Shown piece after piece: positions 1-10,887 of a stretch of 64,000 nucleotides of DNA (its first letter is position 1; every line of letters begins with the position of its first letter). A program made the translations under genes and the position numbers. The stretch covers positions 16,934,569 through 16,998,568 of the forward strand of contig NC_044586.1 in the NCBI RefSeq assembly GCF_901933205.1. The letters are read 5' to 3'. The notes under the pieces were generated by a model that was given only the letters and a program-made list of their open reading frames with translations, made no database searches and was not told the origin of the DNA. This DNA is from Camarhynchus parvulus (taxonomy: Eukaryota > Chordata > Aves > Passeriformes > Thraupidae).

Positions 1-2940
1 TCAGAGCGATTTACTTCTCACCCTCTTAGGGTGGTTGACAGCATTGACATCTTAAACTATTGTAGTTAGAGCTGTCAAGACCCATGAATACAGGAAAGAT
101 TTTAAATGGAAGTTTACTTCTACTTTAGCAGAAGGAAGTAGGAACTTTGCTTTTTCTTCTCCCTCTGACTGAATTTAACTCATGTTTCATTGTCTAGGGA
201 CCAGTGGCATATAGGCTCACCTTGAAGCCACAGAAGAATTCTAGTGCTGGCCCACTTTCTGCCTGTGCCGGTGTGCTGGGTGGTTTCTTCAGCACTAGAA
301 TGCAGAGTGTCCCCACCCTTTTTGTTTGTTTGTTTTTGTTATTGTTTTTGTTCTTTTTCTTTTTTTTTTTTAATTTCTAGTCATTTTGTGGTGCATCCTG
401 CTGGACAGCAAGACCAGGGGATATGCATGGCCATCAGGGCCTCAACTGGAATGCTAAGCAGAGTTAGGAGATGCAGTGACTGAAACACAAGATAGAGCCT
501 ACACTATGGCCAGGCAAACAGGAAAATCAGCCAAAAACCAAAGCAACAGTATCCCATTCCTACTGTCAGATCCACTTGTGCTCCTCTATGTGCATCTGGA
601 AGAGTGTGGTGATTTTTAGTTAAAGTTGCATATAGATGAGTGCAGGTGGAAGCAGAATCAGATGAGAACAGATTTTGGCAGGAATAACTGTTCTCAGTGA
701 ATAGAGACTGATTATTGTGTAAGAATGTGCCAATAGGGGAAAATGTGTAAAGCTTTTAAGATACCCCAAAAATTACCTGAGGGCAAGAGGCATCAAAGCA
801 GGGCTGTATTTACACCTGCCACCTCCAGAGTTTGAGGGAATGTTCCCAAGCAATTAATCACAATCAACTACACTTCAAGGCTCCTGGTCACGCTGGTAAG
901 TCTGTACACAAGCACTCTCTTGGGTAGTGCTTGGGTACAGACTTATACTTCCTAGGCACGATGTGGGCATGAGCAGAGGCCAGAAAGGGAGCCCAGCAGG
1001 CTGAGTGCCGAACACCTTGTTTCAGAGCAAGCCTCTGGCAGCAGGAGCTCAGACTGTCTCCTGCCAGATGGCCTCAGTGCCAGGGAATGGTCCTGGGCAC
1101 ATTTTGTTTTCTAATATAGATGCAGCCAGGATGTCTATGAGAATTTGTATCTCCCCCTCAGTGGAATATCCAGCTTCCTTTTTAAGAACAGAGCTACTCT
1201 GTTTTCCACTAGCAAGAAGCAGTGCAAATGCTATTTTGAAATACCCAGTGTTTCCAAGCTTTCCAGAGAGACTTCTCTCTTGTGCTCCGGAATTCTGCAC
1301 TCCTCAGACTCTGTTCCATTTGTATCACTGAGATGGAGATACTCTGGGAGACAAGTGGGAATCTGACCCAAATTTTGTTGGTTACTGGAACTTACTCTGC
1401 CAGGCCTGCAGGAAGATGCCAGTGCCTGCCTTAGATCCACACTTCAGCACATTCTCCTGAAGGCAGGTACCTGTAACGTTTCAATGAACTGGGCAGACTT
1501 TTAAAACATGACCCTGAGAGATACTGTGCAGGTAATTTGCCTAGTGGCTGAAATCGATCCCCCAGAGACAACTGTGGGAGCCACCATCCCTTTCTCAGTC
1601 AAATGTTTGTATATCTCAGTTGCAGATTCCTGCTCTTCCTTTTGCTTTCTCTGTGGCTCAAGGAACGCTCTCTCCTTCAGAACACAGAGGCTAAGCTTGA
1701 GCTAGAGGGCATTCCTTCCCAGAACAAGCTTTGTAACCCTCCAGACTCCCTGCTTCTTTGCAGCATTCCCTTGCATAATAAAAAAACATGTATTTTCACA
1801 ATAGCCTTCCTTTTAACAGTCCCCTTGTGTAGCACTGCCTTGAAAATTACTGTGTTTTCTGAACTGAGAAACTCATACAATTTGCTCTGCAAATTCCTGT
1901 TAGATGAATTGCATTCAATCACACCCCATTCGATTTTCAAATAATTTTAAACAAGACAGAAAAAAGAATTATAAGTTTATGTTGCTTAAATAATTCAAAT
2001 AATTTTTCACCTTTCCAATCACAGGCATTTCTACCTATACTTAAGCAGGGAGGAGGAAGAATTTTTAAATGTGTTGAACCTGCTTGAGAGAATTAGGTAT
2101 GGTATAATGTAACCAATCTCTACTAACTGAAGAGAGCAAAGCAAGCCCTGGTATGGATTTTGTGATATTTTGTAGGGGGATTACTGTGTGCTAGGACACC
2201 ATCACTGGAGTGAAATCATGCAAAGGAAGAAATTTTACCTGCTCCTTGTACATACCACACCCTCAGACCAGTGTAGTCCATTTAAATCCCATCTTTTCCT
2301 CCAGCATCTTCATGGAAACATCAACCCTGACATGAGTATTTATTATGCAGCTGTACTGTCATGAGAAGAGCTGCAAGGTTCCATTGCATTCCTTGCCCAC
2401 AGGAGTGAGGAAACCACCATTCCTGGCCAGGGTTGGACATGAGATTTGAGAGAAGAGACCTTATATTTCAACATTTATGTCCAAACTAGCTTTATCAGAA
2501 GACTGGAGAAGGTCAGTCAACCACTGTCTTGAGAGGGAAATTATTACCTGTTTTCATCCAAGGTGATTCTCCAGCAACATTCTTTCCAATGTCAATTTTA
2601 AGACAACCACAGCTGTTTTCCAGAATATTGCAAATTACAATCTCCAAGGCGCACCACAATTGAAGCACAGAAATAAGATATATATCTTTCTTTTTTCTCT
2701 TCTTCCTGTCAATCAAGTGTTAAAACTGATTTATTTGGAAATATCCCCCTAATGACTGTGAATTATTTATATAGAAGATAACTTGCAGATGACTTTTGGT
2801 AAATTTTAAATTCTATCTGGAAAATTATTAATTCTGCAGTAACCATAAAGACTGTGAGCTAGGAAGCCCAACCTCTAATGAAAACACTTTGTTGCCTTCT
2901 AGGAAGGACAGTAATTTTACTATTAGATCAGGTAATTTCT
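1..2940. other. Non-coding stretch, no gene seen
   Basis: I see no recognisable exon, RNA gene or complete repeat. There is a T-rich low-complexity run at about 318-372. Short open frames here encode nothing recognisable. Confidence 0.5.
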
Positions 2941-2941
2941 G

Positions 2942-3055
2942 GGGCATCCACAGCTTCTCTGGGCAACCTGTGCCGGGGCCTCACCACCCTCATAGGAAAA
3001 AAATTCTGCCTAATATCCAATCTAAACCTACTTTCTGTCTGCTTGAAGCCTTCTT
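2942..3055 (-). mobile_element. CR1 LINE fragment
   Basis: Reverse-complement CR1 3' region. It shares the words CTCTGGGCAACCTGTGCC and TATCCAATCTAAACC with several other copies in the window. Both ends are missing. Confidence 0.8.
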
Positions 3056-3062
3056 TTTCTTT

Positions 3063-4087
3063 AAATAAGTTCATACTTCTCTTCAAAACTTGTAATTCCA
3101 ATTAATTCCTTATCAGCTTTATTTTTTTCCTATTCCAATTAACATAAAAGTTTTTATTTCACATTATTTAAATGGCTACTATAACCACATTTTTCACAAT
3201 ATTTCATCATACAAATATTAGGTATATGCTCGTCAATGGGTCCACAGAGTTACTGGAGAAATTCTGTGTAATGAGCTGACACACTGATGTCAGGTGGAAT
3301 GACTGAAGTCCACTGTAGGGTGCCAGCACCCTGAGGTCCCAAATTTAGGCCAGAGAAACAGAACTTTACCAAAGTGAGCAGAAGAACTAGGGACCAGTTA
3401 ATGCATACAGAAAGTAAGAAAAAAAACCCCCAAAACCAAAAAACAAACAAAACAAGCAAACTACAAACAAAGCAACAAAACCCAAACATTACAGAATCTC
3501 TGAAAAGACTAAATGGCACAATCTAAAAAAATATTTAGTGGTGCTGTATATAGCAAAAGTCATGGCAGAATGATTTTGGAACAATGATTTTAATTGGTCG
3601 TAGGTTAGATTATTATAAAGACCTTTTCTATTTCATTTTTTGGACATTTGTAGCTATGGAGTGAGGCTGGTAGTCATTCAGTGACATGGCTAAAGCTGAA
3701 CCAAAGGCAGGCAGATGCTGTTAGAGCTTCATCTCCCCATTTCCCTGCTGCCCCTCTCTCCTGCAGGGGAGTCAGCCTCATTATTCCTGAGCCTTCCCCG
3801 ACGCCCTGTCTGCCACACCATTCCGATCCCACCGTTGGCCAAGTGGCAAGGCCAAAGTCTTGATGAGGTGTTTAAAGCCCTCCTTCTGTCATTCCCTAAA
3901 TATGGCAGCAACCACCCTGAGGCACCTGCCAAATTCCACTCCTGTTCATGGCATTTTGCCATGGACAGATCATGGATCAGATCATGGACAGACATGGATC
4001 AGATGTCATCGAGGCAGCTCAGTGGCACTGTCACATGCCACTAAATGCTCTCCTCATTTGACCTCAGCACCAGCTTCTCTAACACTG
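3063..4087. other. Non-coding, with an A-rich run and a short tandem duplication
   Basis: A-rich low-complexity DNA (A, AAAC and C runs) lies at about 3418-3485. A tandem duplication is at 3960-4004. Nothing else is recognised. Confidence 0.5.
3960..4004. repeat. Tandem duplication of a 22-23 base unit
   Basis: Two adjacent units, 3960-3982 and 3983-4004, share the pattern CATGGACAGA followed by CATGGATCAGAT. They differ mainly by one extra base. Confidence 0.75.
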
Positions 4088-4296
4088 ACCAGGAAGAAGA
4101 ATTTCTTCACAGAAAAGGTTGTCAGGCATTGGAACGAGCTGCACAGGGAGGTAGTGGAGCCACCATACTCAAAGGTATTCAAGAAGCAACTGGACATGGC
4201 ACTCAGTGCTCTGGTTCAGTTGACAAAGTAGTGATCTGTGACAGGTCGGACTTACTGACCTTTGAGGTCTTTTCCAACCTCAGTGATTCTGGGATA
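4088..4296 (+). mobile_element. CR1-like LINE 3' fragment (older, diverged)
   Basis: Plus-strand CR1 order is visible: AGAAGAATTTCTTCAC, then a TGGAACGAGCTGC-type block, then TTTTCCAACCTCAGTGATTC near the 3' end. Its translation (RKKNFFTEKVV.HWN.L) is a common artefact of CR1 3' DNA and not a host gene. Confidence 0.7.
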
Positions 4297-7200
4297 GGTT
4301 CAGAAGAGCCAGACTTTTTGTGCACACAAGTGTCTCCCTCTGAGAGTGCTCTGACATGTGCCTTGCTCCCTAACCTCCTCCCTAAGGAGGTGAAGGGCAG
4401 TGCCTGAAGAATGTCTCAGCATCACTTCCACCAGACCAGCAGTGTCTGCAGCTGGAGAGGCCAGGGAACAGCCAGCAGGAGTGCCATGTTCTCCTTACAG
4501 AGCCCAAATTAAAAGAGCACACAAAAGAGGGATTTATTTGTGCTGCTCAGAGCAGCATAAAGTCCCCTCTGTGTTCAGTGACCCCACCAGATGGATCATG
4601 GTGCACAACTGCTGGCATCCAGTCCTTGCCTGCAGAGCCACCCGGAGTCATGCAAGAGATCACAGGGGGAATCTCTCTTCCCCAAGATCCACATTTGAGA
4701 CCTCTCAGTCCAGCGAAACCCACTCCTATTTGTGCCTCTCTGAGCCCTGTCCCCCTTTGAAAGGCTTGGTCTTCCCCTCCCCAGCCTTTTCTTTACCCTG
4801 CCTGTACACAGAGCATGGTGCAATTGTTCACAGAGCTCCAGGAGATGAATGGTGTTATATAACTGCTTGGTACTGTTTTATCATTTCTTAGGATGATGGA
4901 AAAGTAAAAGGGAAATTCGGACTCCCCTTGGGGTCAGGCTAAGCAAATTAAACTTACAATACTGGTGACCCAAATGAACATTCACTTCAGCACTCCCAAG
5001 GATGCATTTTAGTGCACAGTGTCCCACATGAGAGGACAAGCCATTAATAACTACAGCATGTGTGGGGTGAGGGAGCTATTCTGTTGCAGCTCCTAGTCAA
5101 AAGAGTTTACAAAAAAGCGTTGGTTTGTTGTTTGGCTGGGTTTGTTTGGGGTTTAGATGTCTGCCATGATTTGCTATTCATTAAGTTCTGATATCTTGAT
5201 GCCTTTGATATGGCAAAGAGGTCTGATTCAGCTTGCTGTTCATTGCAGGTGAGCTAACATAAAATCAATAGTGTTTAGGTTGTATTTCCTTCTTGTGATG
5301 GGCCTGGAAGAGAAAACTCTCTTCCTGTCTCACATTTTCAGGAGCCTTCTTGGAGGGATTAATTTCTCTCTTACACTCATACTCTTCTGCAGCACAAATC
5401 TGCATCGGCACATTAAGTGACTGTAACATGTACCCACATATTTACCCCAAAATCCAAGGGAATCCATGGCTTCAAGTTTCAGCTCTGTTTACAACTTATC
5501 TTTAACCATCAGAGAATCAAAGAATACCTGGAGCTGGAAGGGACCCACAAGGAATATCGAAGTCCAACTCAGGATCTCAAACCTCAAAATAATAAAAATC
5601 TGCGCATCTAAAACACCTGATGAAAATTGTGTTGGTTTAAGCATGTGTCTGTGCTAAATGCTCTGTTGAACTGGGTTCAGACCATGTTCCTGGTCACATT
5701 ACTCAGTGCTTGGCAGCAGTACCTGTCATTAGAAAGCAAATCCTTTACTGCCCTATAAGCCAATAGAAATAATGTATTTATTTCTAAAGGTGTCAATACC
5801 AAATTTGCCTGAACTATGCTTAACATGTTAGAAACCCAAGCCAGGCAAATATTTTTAACCGTACTTTGAGAATGATTTGTTTTCTCTCTATTGGAAAGTT
5901 CTGTTGTTTGTTATGGAAAAACACAGCATATTCAAACAGAAGGCTGAATTTAATTTCCTATCAGATGAGTGAGCTCAGGCAGCTCCAGGAAGAGAAGGCA
6001 GCACTTGAACTTGTACTTCCATGAGGAGAAAACCAGTTCAGTGAAAGCAACAAAAAGACACATGGTGGGAAGAAGAAAAGTAAAAAAGGAGGGAGAAAAC
6101 CAGGCCTTCCCTTTGTGTCACCAAGATCAGCTTGACCCTTGCCCCATAGCCCTGATCTACTTTCACCTTTATCAGCTTGCTGCACTTCGGAGATGTAATC
6201 CAGATCCCTAAAATCCTTACACAGGATTCCAAACAAGTGGCTGTGTGGACACAGTGCCCCTGCTCTGAGGAGCCAACAGCCCAATCCAACAAAACACACA
6301 GTTGGAAGACCAAACTCTGGTGGTCAGGCAAGTGAGGATAGTAGTTTCAGAAAGACCACCTCAAAACTTTATCCTGAAAGACTCACTGCAGTTGTTTGGT
6401 GCTTATTCAGGCACGTAAGATGGATGTGATCACTAAGAACAAAGCACTTGTCTGAGCAAAAAGCCTTACTCTAAGTCCATCAGTGACCTAGGTCTCAGCA
6501 CATGCAGCAGAGTTACACCACTTTGTTTCATCTGAGATTCAGCCTCACCAAAGAGCTGATTCTTCATTTCCCTCTGGTGCAACAACTCCTACCAAGGCAA
6601 ACTGGAGATCTCCCCGAGTCTGGAGCACAGCTGTACTGGATGCTTTTCCTGTCAGTCTTGTTTTAGACAGCTCCTCAGAACGTTACAGCCTCATTCCACA
6701 TCTAACTAAACAAGCAAACCAACCAAGAAACCAACATCTAAAATTCTAAAATTAATGTGAAAGATGCTGTTCTCTATTATGAGATTCAAATTCTTTCCCC
6801 TCAGCCCTGGGTTTTGGGCTGAGCACTCTGTTAATGAAAAGTATGACTTGCTTGGCAGTTATTTTACTGACTAGGAGAGAAAAAAACATCATGCATTTGG
6901 GCATTATCATTAAACAGCACGGTCAGGGACAGGAAAGCAGCATTTGTGTCTGGGGGAGAGAATGTCAGAGTGCTGCTCTGCAAAGCTGATCCCAATTTAT
7001 CTCAGGACATAGATGAGGTACTTGAATAAATTATAATCCCAACTGAGCACTTATTTATATTAGAAAATTTGATAGAAACAAACCTTGAGCGATGCTGACA
7101 ATCAAGCCTTCTCTTCTCTGCTACTCTTGGTGTGCCACAGGATGCGGGAAAGGCATGGAACATCCTTCAGCAATACAACAGAAGCTGGAGGGCGAAACAG

Positions 7201-7700
7201 AGATGTCCTTTGCAAGAGAAATGGTAAGAAAGCTCTTTGAGCTAAAGGAGCAACTTTTTGTCGGTCTTCAGAGTTAGCTGTGATCCTGATGAAGGCAAGG
7301 TGTCACTCGTCTCTCAACAATACTTCAACTGTAAAATCCACAGCACTGAGAAGGTTTTGTTTGGAAATACAAGAAACCAGGGGTGTGTTTTGATGAAAAG
7401 ATGGTGCTTTTCATCTGTGTCCAAGAGAAAAGCCACACAATGGTTGTTGAAGCAGCACAGCACGCCACGTTTGACTCCTGAAGTGCCATCCACTCCCAGT
7501 CTGAGAGAACTAAAACCAGAGAACTGTGTACACAAATGGTGTGTGCAAACATAAAGGTGACTGATACACAAGCTCAAGGAATCTGGAGTGTACAATGAAA
7601 ACAGTTCTGCAGATATTACACTCAATATTCTACTTTCTTATTGTGCCTATCCACTCCCTTGTGTTTTTGATCTGTTGTGCACTTGAAAATCTGTTCAGAT
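4297..7700. other. Non-coding stretch between repeats and the KCNA5 3' side
   Basis: Apart from one CR1 scrap at 5511-5573 I recognise no gene or structured element. Open frames of up to 163 codons show no known domain. Confidence 0.5.
5511..5573 (-). mobile_element. CR1 LINE 3'-end scrap
   Basis: The pattern AGAATCAAAGAATACCTGG then GGAAGGGACCCACAAGGA is the reverse complement of a CR1 3' end. About 60 bases remain. Confidence 0.65.
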
Positions 7701-8624
7701 CACTTTAGATTTGTTGTGCACTAGATTTAAACCAGTAACAGCAGAACAGTGTATTTTTTTTTCTTTAGGTCTCAACAATACAACAAAGATACAAAACTGT
7801 AAAACCACAAAAAAAAAAAAAAGGAAAAGCTGCACGTACTTTTTTGAGTGGGGCCTGTAAGCACATGACTGAATGACTTAGAAATTCTGAAACAGGAAGG
7901 TAACTAATAAAATTATTTATGAAGAGGTATATCTGCAATATTTAATAATTTAAGGATCACAAGAAACTAACATATCAATGACAACAGAAGTTTTCTGCTC
8001 TAGGGTTCAAAGCACCAAGTTCACTTCACATACAAGATAACCAGATCTGTGCTGATCACTAGTGCAAAACTCAGAAAGTGCTGATTTGCTAATTTTCCTA
8101 GTGCTTTAATGATATCATATTTCACAGGAATAAGAAATCTCCTTTCAACCATAAATACAGTCATACAGATACAAAATATAATTGAATAATTTCAGTTTGA
8201 AACTATAATACAAAACCCCTCAACCTCCTCCCTTCCATCCCCAATCCATTCATTCTCTACACACACATCCCCCCAGTTCTTTACACTAAACTCGGAGGAA
8301 CTGAATTGGTTACAAATTACCCATTCGAAACCAATGACCATTTGCTAAAATAAGTTTCTACAAATTAGATTTTTCACTGTCATAATTTACCAGCTCCTGC
8401 ATTATGGAGTGTAGCTTAGTCTATTTTAAAAATAGGTGACCCTTTGTGTCATGGAAAAAGAACACAAAAACATGTATTCCTGTAGGACTGCTCAGGACAG
8501 CAATCAATTTATAAAATACAGCCTGACTTAAAAAACTAATTGGTACTAAAAGAGTAATTATAGTAGCAAGTTTCTGACACCAGAAAATCCTTCTGCCCCT
8601 CTGAACTCTAACTGTCTCCTCTCC
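7700..8624 (-). other. KCNA5: Probable KCNA5 3' untranslated region (end not defined)
   Basis: This AT-rich DNA follows the KCNA5 stop codon on the minus strand. Minus-strand ATTAAA hexamers at about 8104-8109 and near 7940 are possible polyadenylation signals, and a poly-A run on the plus strand lies at about 7809-7822. Where the transcript ends cannot be decided from sequence. No other feature is seen here. Confidence 0.35.
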
Positions 8625-10511
8625 TCACAGGTCTGTTTCCCTACTGGTGTCCAGACAGAGAGCATAGAGGGATTTTCTGAGATCTACATTACTTTTTGCT
8701 TTGATATTTGCTTTTTCTAAGGAGCTGGTGCCATTGTTGAACTCCTCACTGTTTTCCAAGTGCACAACAGATTTGTTCAGAGAGTTTTTACTGGGTCTTC
8801 TCTTCTCTTCTCCCCCCGCAGTGCTACCCTGAGCACTACTGTGTTCATCTTTGAGGATAGCCTGCTCTTCGTGGTCAGTCTCTCGGTGGTAGAAGTAGTT
8901 GAAGTTGGACACAATGACAGGGACAGGGAGGGCAATGGTGAGCACACCAGCGATGGCACACAAGGAGCCCACAATCTTGCCCCCTACAGTGACAGGTCTC
9001 ATGTCCCCATAGCCCACAGTAGTCATGGTTACCACAGCCCACCAGAAAGCATCAGGGATGCTGGAGAAATGAGACTCGGGGTCATCAGCCTCAGCAAAGT
9101 AGACAGCGCTGGAGAAGAGGATCACCCCGATGAAGAGGAAGAAGATGAGGAGGCCCAGCTCCCTCATGCTGGCTTTCAAAGTCTGTCCCAAGATCTGCAG
9201 CCCCTTGGAGTGCCTGGAGAGCTTGAAGATCCTGAAGACTCTGACCAGGCGGATGACTCTCAGGATGGCCAGAGACATGGCTTGCTGCTGGCCCCCACCC
9301 CCATTGCTACTGCCAGTCCCGGGCTGCTGCTGCTCGTGGGCCAGCTCGGTGCCCAGGGTGATGAAGTAGGGGATGATGGCCACGATGTCAATGATGTTCA
9401 TGATGTTGCGGGAGAACTCAGGCTTGCTGGGGCAGGCAAAGAAGCGCACGAGGAGCTCAAAGGTGAACCAGATCACACAGGTGGTCTCGATGATGAAGAA
9501 AGGGTCAGCCAGGCTACTGGGTGGTTGCATGGGTGGGGAGTCCCCGGGCGTGCCATTCAAACCTCCACCTTGTGGGGGCAGAGGTACGGGCATCTCCCTC
9601 TCGTCCCTGAACTCGGGCAGGGTCTCCAGGCAGAAGGTGATGATGGAGATGAGGATGACCAGCACAGAGACGATGGCGATGGCCCGGGCTGAGCTGGAGC
9701 TCTCGGGGTACTCAAAGATGAGCCAGACCTGGCGCTGGAACTCATTGCGGGGCAGGGGCTTCTCCTCCTCTTTGATGAAGCCCTCGTCCTCCCGGAAGCG
9801 CTCCATGGCCTCCTCACCCAGCTGGTAGAAGCGGATCTCGTCGGCGAAGACGTCGATGGAGACATTGACGGGCCGGCGGAGCTTGCCCCCGGATTGGTAG
9901 AAGTAGAGGATGCCGTCGAAGCTGGGCCGGTTGCGGTCGAAGAAGTACTCGTTCCGGAGCGGGTCGAAGTAGCGAATGCGCTTGTCGGGGTCCCCCAGCA
10001 GCGTGTCGGGGAACTGGTTGAGGGTGCCCAGCTGCGTCTCGAATCGCAGCCCCGAGATGTTGATCAGCACCCGCTGGTGGTGCATGGCGCCCGGGTTGGC
10101 CGCCGCCGCCTCCTCCTCCTCGTCGCCCGCCGCAGCCATGGCCATGCCCCGGCGGTGTCCCCCTTCCTCGGACGGCCCCATGTCCGCGGCGGGGCGCGGG
10201 GCGCGGGGCGGCGGCCGCGGCGGCGGCGTGAGGGCCGCGCGGAGCTCCGCCGGCCGCTCGTCGGGGCCGCCCGCGCCGCCGCCGCCTCCTGCGCGGGGAC
10301 CCGGCGGGGGCCGCTCCCACTCCTCGTCCCCCGCGGGCGGCGGCGGCGGCGGCGGCGGGGCGTTCTCCTTGCCGTCGCTCAGCTGCGGCGAGCCGGCGAG
10401 GTGCAGCAAGTTGCCCCGCCAGCGCGCCCGGCCGCCTGCGGCCGTGGCATCGTCGCCGCCCGCGATGGCCGTGGTGCCGCCGTTCTCCAAAGTCACCAGC
10501 GCGATCTCCAT
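8625..10511 (-). CDS. KCNA5: Voltage-gated potassium channel Kv1.5 (Shaker family), intronless
   Basis: A complete 628-residue open frame without introns, as usual for KCNA genes. Kv1.5 forms tetrameric delayed-rectifier K+ channels in the plasma membrane, best known in heart and vascular muscle. The start MEIALV.LENGG matches my memory of mammalian KCNA5, which separates it from the other Kv1 paralogues. Visible in order: low-complexity N-terminus (about 1-143) with a run of eight prolines; T1 tetramerisation domain from about 146 to 240; S1 about 275-295; an S1-S2 linker with N-glycosylation sequon NGT at 319-321; S2 about 337-358; S3 about 370-386; S4 about 417-436 with regularly spaced arginines; S5 about 451-472; selectivity filter TTVGYGD at 497-503; S6 with the PVP hinge at 529-531; C-terminal PDZ ligand ETDL. 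A possible PKA site RRPS lies at 571-574. The start codon has G at +4 but C at -3, so its context is moderate. No frameshift or stop is seen. Confidence 0.97.
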   Translation of the reverse strand: MEIALVTLENGGTTAIAGGDDATAAGGRARWRGNLLHLAGSPQLSDGKENAPPPPPPPPAGDEEWERPPPGPRAGGGGGAGGPDERPAELRAALTPPPRPPPRAPRPAADMGPSEEGGHRRGMAMAAAGDEEEEAAAANPGAMHHQRVLINISGLRFETQLGTLNQFPDTLLGDPDKRIRYFDPLRNEYFFDRNRPSFDGILYFYQSGGKLRRPVNVSIDVFADEIRFYQLGEEAMERFREDEGFIKEEEKPLPRNEFQRQVWLIFEYPESSSSARAIAIVSVLVILISIITFCLETLPEFRDEREMPVPLPPQGGGLNGTPGDSPPMQPPSSLADPFFIIETTCVIWFTFELLVRFFACPSKPEFSRNIMNIIDIVAIIPYFITLGTELAHEQQQPGTGSSNGGGGQQQAMSLAILRVIRLVRVFRIFKLSRHSKGLQILGQTLKASMRELGLLIFFLFIGVILFSSAVYFAEADDPESHFSSIPDAFWWAVVTMTTVGYGDMRPVTVGGKIVGSLCAIAGVLTIALPVPVIVSNFNYFYHRETDHEEQAILKDEHSSAQGSTAGGEEKRRPSKNSLNKSVVHLENSEEFNNGTSSLEKANIKAKSNVDLRKSLYALCLDTSRETDL

Positions 10512-10513
10512 GG

Positions 10514-10533
10514 GCAGCAGCAGCAGCAGCAGC
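10514..10533. repeat. CAG/CTG triplet run next to the KCNA5 start codon
   Basis: About six and a half GCA units on the plus strand, read as CTG repeats in the KCNA5 transcript, end two bases before the start codon. Confidence 0.9.
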
Positions 10534-10639
10534 TGCGGCGGCGGCGGGAGGCAGGCGCGTCTGAGGCGTCGGGCATGCTGCGCTCGCCGCCCCGGTGCCG
10601 CTGCCGCCGCCGCCGCCGGCCACCTCCGGGCGGCCGCAC

Positions 10640-10679
10640 TGCCCTGCCTTGCCCTGCCCTGCCCTGCCCTGGCCTGGCC
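10640..10679. repeat. Pentamer tandem repeat (TGCCC)n in the KCNA5 5'UTR
   Basis: Eight consecutive five-base units, TGCCC with the variants TGCCT and TGGCC. It is likely to be length-polymorphic. It lies in the predicted 5'UTR. Confidence 0.85.
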
Positions 10680-10763
10680 GACCCGCCTCCACTCAGTGCG
10701 CCGCCAAGCGCGGCCGAGCGCGGCCCGGGGGAGCTGCCCGGGGACCCGGATATGAACGAGCGA

Positions 10764-10790
10764 TCATTATATTATGGTCGCTTGACGTCA
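10764..10790 (-). promoter_or_regulatory. Core promoter of KCNA5: palindromic CRE next to a TATA-like box
   Basis: Read on the minus strand, the full palindrome TGACGTCA (10783-10790) is followed seven bases downstream by the AT-rich block ATAATATAATGA (10764-10775). This island is embedded in very GC-rich DNA about 250 bases before the KCNA5 start codon. TGACGTCA is the consensus CREB/ATF site, and cAMP control of mammalian Kv1.5 has been reported. Use of the AT-rich block as a TATA box is inference from its position. Confidence 0.6.
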
Positions 10791-10860
10791 AAGAGGATCC
10801 CTCCTGCTCCGCGCTCCCGCGCAGGCAGCGGCAGCACCCCAGGGAGCTGGGATGCCGCAT

Positions 10861-10887
10861 CCCCCCGCGCCCCGCCCCGCCCCGCCG
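10861..10887 (-). promoter_or_regulatory. GC-box (Sp/KLF-type) cluster upstream of the KCNA5 CRE
   Basis: On the minus strand this is three overlapping GGGGCGGGGC-type boxes followed by a G run. It sits about 70-100 bases upstream of the CRE. Such boxes are typical Sp1/KLF sites in CpG-island promoters. The same run also fits a G-quadruplex pattern. Function is inferred from sequence and position only. Confidence 0.5.

Larger units (their letters stand above)
10512..10740 (-). other. KCNA5: Probable KCNA5 5' untranslated region
   Basis: This GC-rich stretch lies between the KCNA5 start codon and the TATA-like element. It contains a CTG triplet run next to the start codon, a GCC-rich run and a pentamer repeat. 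I saw no upstream ATG in good context, although one alternative frame stays open from a GTG. The transcription start is inferred from the TATA-like position and is not observed. Confidence 0.5.

Noticed and set aside
3860..4231. Open frame of 123 codons with an RKKNFFTEKVV.HWN.L block
   Set aside because: That block is the usual translation of CR1 3' DNA and not a host gene.
9814..10692. A 292-codon minus-strand open frame overlapping the KCNA5 5'UTR and N-terminus
   Set aside because: It begins at GTG, not ATG, and encodes Ala/Arg/Gly/Pro-rich low-complexity protein. It is an out-of-frame by-product of GC-rich DNA.
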